64,000 nt of DNA from UBA6115 sp964346355 (GTDB lineage Bacteria > Bacillota > Clostridia > Christensenellales > Aristaeellaceae), in the NCBI GenBank assembly GCA_964346355.1, contig CAYFUH010000002.1, forward strand, positions 1 through 64,000, read 5' to 3'. The position numbers were made by a program, and so were the translations under genes. Shown here piece after piece: positions 61,970 through 64,000 of the stretch. Under the pieces are notes generated by a model that saw only the letters and a list, made by a program, of their open reading frames with translations, did no database searches and was not told where the DNA came from. Each line of letters opens with the position of its first letter. The first letter of the stretch is position 1.

Positions 61970-63325
61970 TTAGACCTCCACCATCTCCATCGGGAACCAC
62001 TCACTTGGATCTTCAACATCCATCAAGTGATACACGCTGAACACAAAGACCTCGCCAGCGTGAAAGTCACTGGGTGAGTAGGGAAAGGCCAGGTTGCCCG
62101 CCGTGGCGCGGCGGCCGGTATAGCCGTAGTGCAGCATGGTGGAACGGGCCGCGGCGCAAATCGTATCCGCATGCGCCTGGGTATCGGACACCGCTTCAAT
62201 CACGATGCCAATCTCATGCCCTTGGGCGACCCGGTTTGGCTCCAGCACGCCCATGACGCCGTCACGGCCGTAGATGGTAAACAGGAGCTTGTATAAAAAG
62301 CCGCGGTCCTTGAAGTTGTCCTTCACGCGCTCGGTGACGCCCTCAATGATCTCATCAATCTGCGCAATCAGGATCGGGTCACGCGCACCGGCGATGGATA
62401 CGGTACGGTACCCAATGCGCTTGGCGCCTTCCAGCTTGATGGTGTATTTGTCCGTGTTGACATATTTGCTGCCGGAAACACGGGTGATGCTGTCTGTCAC
62501 TTGCGTAAAGCTGCAGGCATTCAGGTCCAGATGCCCGCCGGGGCCTGGCAGGATGTAGGGATCGGTCTTCTCATACAGGGTGTGCGCGGCGACAGACACC
62601 GGGGTACACTGGCGGATGGGGTTGAGCGGCTCCACATCAAAATGGTCATGCCGCAGGTAGCCAAACATGCAGTCCGAGCCAGAGCCGGGCGTCGCCGCGA
62701 TGGAGGCGCACTCAAGAATCTTGCCCAAGTGAATGGCCAGGCCCTTGTCAAAGCCAGCACGCAGGGCAGGCGCCGCAAAGACAGCCGGGTCATAGCACCG
62801 GCCTGCCAACACAACCTGCGCGCCTGCATCCAGTGCCTTGATGATGGGCTCAACGCCCATCTGCGCCACGACGCGCTCTGTTTGCATCAGGTTTTCTTCT
62901 TCAAGCTGTCCAGCTGGCGGCAGAGGATGAATCTGGCCAGCCTTTAGTTTTTTGAGCACTACATCCTTAGGGATCTCTGCGTGGATGACCGCCATCTTAA
63001 AGTGCAGGCCCTGTTCCTTCGCGATTTCCTCAATGATCTTGCGGTTCCACTCTAAGTGGGCGTCTGCGCCGCTGCCACCGGCTGTACCGATGACAATGGG
63101 GATGCCGGCGGGAATCCCCGCCTTGAGCATCAATTCCAAATCCCGTTTGACCGCGTCCCGATCCGTGAAGGAGACACCAGCCCCCAGGTAATAAGGGCCT
63201 GGATCGGTGGACCCGGCGTCCACCGCGATCAGATGCGGCTTGCGCTTTAGGCCCGCCTCAAACGAGCTGATGGGAAAACCATAGCCCAGGATGGCCGTGG
63301 TTGAAAGAATCCGAAACTCATCCAT
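61970..63325 (-). CDS. Acyclic terpene utilisation AtuA-family protein
   Basis: 451 residues of DUF1446: LIAVDAGSTDPGPYYLGAG at the N terminus, GTAGGSGADAHLEWN, LAGRCYDPAVFAAPALRAGFDKGLAIHLGK and the ATPGSGSDCMFGYL block. AtuA takes part in terpenoid breakdown in Pseudomonas, but here it sits beside methylaspartate ammonia-lyase, suggesting a role in glutamate or mesaconate metabolism. Ends 2 bases before the DUF4387 ATG. Confidence 0.88.
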   Translation of the reverse strand: MDEFRILSTTAILGYGFPISSFEAGLKRKPHLIAVDAGSTDPGPYYLGAGVSFTDRDAVKRDLELMLKAGIPAGIPIVIGTAGGSGADAHLEWNRKIIEEIAKEQGLHFKMAVIHAEIPKDVVLKKLKAGQIHPLPPAGQLEEENLMQTERVVAQMGVEPIIKALDAGAQVVLAGRCYDPAVFAAPALRAGFDKGLAIHLGKILECASIAATPGSGSDCMFGYLRHDHFDVEPLNPIRQCTPVSVAAHTLYEKTDPYILPGPGGHLDLNACSFTQVTDSITRVSGSKYVNTDKYTIKLEGAKRIGYRTVSIAGARDPILIAQIDEIIEGVTERVKDNFKDRGFLYKLLFTIYGRDGVMGVLEPNRVAQGHEIGIVIEAVSDTQAHADTICAAARSTMLHYGYTGRRATAGNLAFPYSPSDFHAGEVFVFSVYHLMDVEDPSEWFPMEMVEV

Positions 63326-63337
63326 CAGGATGCCTCC

Positions 63338-64000
63338 TTAGTCCTTGTTATACACGCCGATGCCCGCCTTGCGCACCGCTAAAATCCGCTGCATTTCGTT
63401 GTTGCAGATCATATAGGCTTCATCAACGCCCATGCCCGGCTTGGCCAGGATTTGCTCGGCATTGGTGGCCATGGCGCAATGGATGCACACCTGGGTGGAG
63501 CGGTCCGTCTCGTTGCAGGTGCCGCCCTGATACGCGCCAATGCCCACTTTTTCGCAGTACAGCACTGCTTCGCAGGTATTGTGGATGGAGCCCAGGTCCG
63601 GCGTTTTAACCTGGATCATGTGGCCCGCCTTGTTGTCGGCGAAATAGATGATGTCCTCCAGCGTGTTGCACCATTCATCCGCGACCAGCTCCACGTTGAT
63701 GCCCCGCTTGTCGATCTCCTCGCGCAGGCCGCGCATGTCCTTCATTTGAGCTTCACGGTTGTCAGAATCCATGGGGCCTTCAATGCGCACATGGAAGGGT
63801 GATGCTACCTTTTCCAGTTCCTCCAGGTAATCGGCCATCGCGACATAATTAGACGCGCCAAACACCTGGCCGATGGTGCCGTAGCAGTCAAAGTGGAAGA
63901 CGGGGTGATAGCCTTCATAAGGCGCGAACTCTTTCACGCGCTGCTTGAGCCACTTGGCGTATTCCATCAGGTGCTCGCCCTTCTCGCCCAATTTTTCCAC
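63338..64000 (-). CDS. Methylaspartate ammonia-lyase, C-terminal part (gene runs off the window)
   Basis: The last 220 residues of about 413. The enzyme converts (2S,3S)-3-methylaspartate to mesaconate and ammonia in glutamate fermentation. Enolase-superfamily features: metal Asp/Glu in FDCYG, RIEGPMD and ADEWCNTLEDI, catalytic Lys in QVKTPDLGSI, and the CIHCAMA segment. Vitamin B12-dependent glutamate mutase genes are expected upstream, outside the window. Confidence 0.95.
   Translation of the reverse strand: MEKLGEKGEHLMEYAKWLKQRVKEFAPYEGYHPVFHFDCYGTIGQVFGASNYVAMADYLEELEKVASPFHVRIEGPMDSDNREAQMKDMRGLREEIDKRGINVELVADEWCNTLEDIIYFADNKAGHMIQVKTPDLGSIHNTCEAVLYCEKVGIGAYQGGTCNETDRSTQVCIHCAMATNAEQILAKPGMGVDEAYMICNNEMQRILAVRKAGIGVYNKD

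Noticed and set aside
1..64000. CRISPR arrays, insertion sequences, prophage, integrated elements, rRNA
   Set aside because: No regularly spaced repeats, transposases, phage structural genes or rRNA segments were seen; the single recombinase has no attachment-site or cargo signs.

Overview
The window reads as a stretch of chromosomal core genome from a Clostridia-like member of the Bacillota, probably not a well-studied genus. Support: T-box control of aminoacyl-tRNA synthetases, a perfect CtsR operator, LexA/SOS and ArgR regulators, Asp23/AmaP/DUF2273 envelope-stress genes, VanW and SpoIID-type cell wall proteins, and gene orders typical of Bacillota (dgt-dnaG-rpoD-trmK, ylxM-ffh-rpsP-khpA-rimM-trmD, folD-xseA-xseB-ispA, hisS-aspS, tilS-hpt-ftsH). 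The RNase P RNA appears to be type A, which fits Clostridia better than Bacilli. Base composition is about half G+C by eye. I see no rRNA, IS element, prophage or CRISPR array. Almost all genes lie on the minus strand.

Layout. 1-4.9 kb: start of tuf behind tRNA-Gly(CCC), rlmB, mini-RNase III, an AraC regulator, then on the plus strand a XerS-like recombinase and lexA with its own SOS box. 5-17.8 kb: methyltransferase-SpoIID-DUF2461; nadK-argR-recN; tilS-hpt-ftsH-PHP-vanW. 18-19.3 kb (plus): hsp20 under CtsR and a rhomboid-like membrane protein. 19.3-25.7 kb: dgt-dnaG-rpoD-trmK-Nif3-zinc-ribbon gene, with rnpB directly after. 25.8-29.4 kb: ylxM-ffh-rpsP-khpA-rimM-trmD. 29.4-39 kb: a tightly packed run of 13 genes from asp23 through amaP, nusB, a TsaD paralogue, folD, xseAB and a prenyl synthase to iscS-thiI. 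39-42.4 kb: hisS-aspS behind a T-box. 42.4-45.2 kb: metNIQ methionine importer behind a methionine-rich leader peptide and terminator. 45.2-53.6 kb: ABC-F ATPase, secG, a zinc-ribbon membrane protein, lepA, murC, ogg. 53.6-60.7 kb: murI (plus), a stand-alone riboflavin kinase module, tRNA-Val(CAC), an aldehyde dehydrogenase, and on plus DUF4956-VTC-rlmD-MATE. 60.7-64 kb: a methylaspartate ammonia-lyase cluster with AtuA, DUF4387 and a P-loop/AlaRS-like protein, suggesting glutamate fermentation by the methylaspartate route.

The strongest candidate for something undescribed is the 5' region of metNIQ. A 23-codon leader ORF with 8 Met codons among its first 14 is followed by an intrinsic terminator, and the last leader codons can pair imperfectly with the 5' arm of that terminator. 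This is the layout of classical ribosome-mediated attenuation, here sensing methionine, in place of the S-box or T-box usual in this phylum. Other points of interest are the overlapping Asp/His specifier (GACAC) in the hisS-aspS T-box, a MetQ with no lipobox cysteine, and the uncharacterised proteins clustered with methylaspartate ammonia-lyase.
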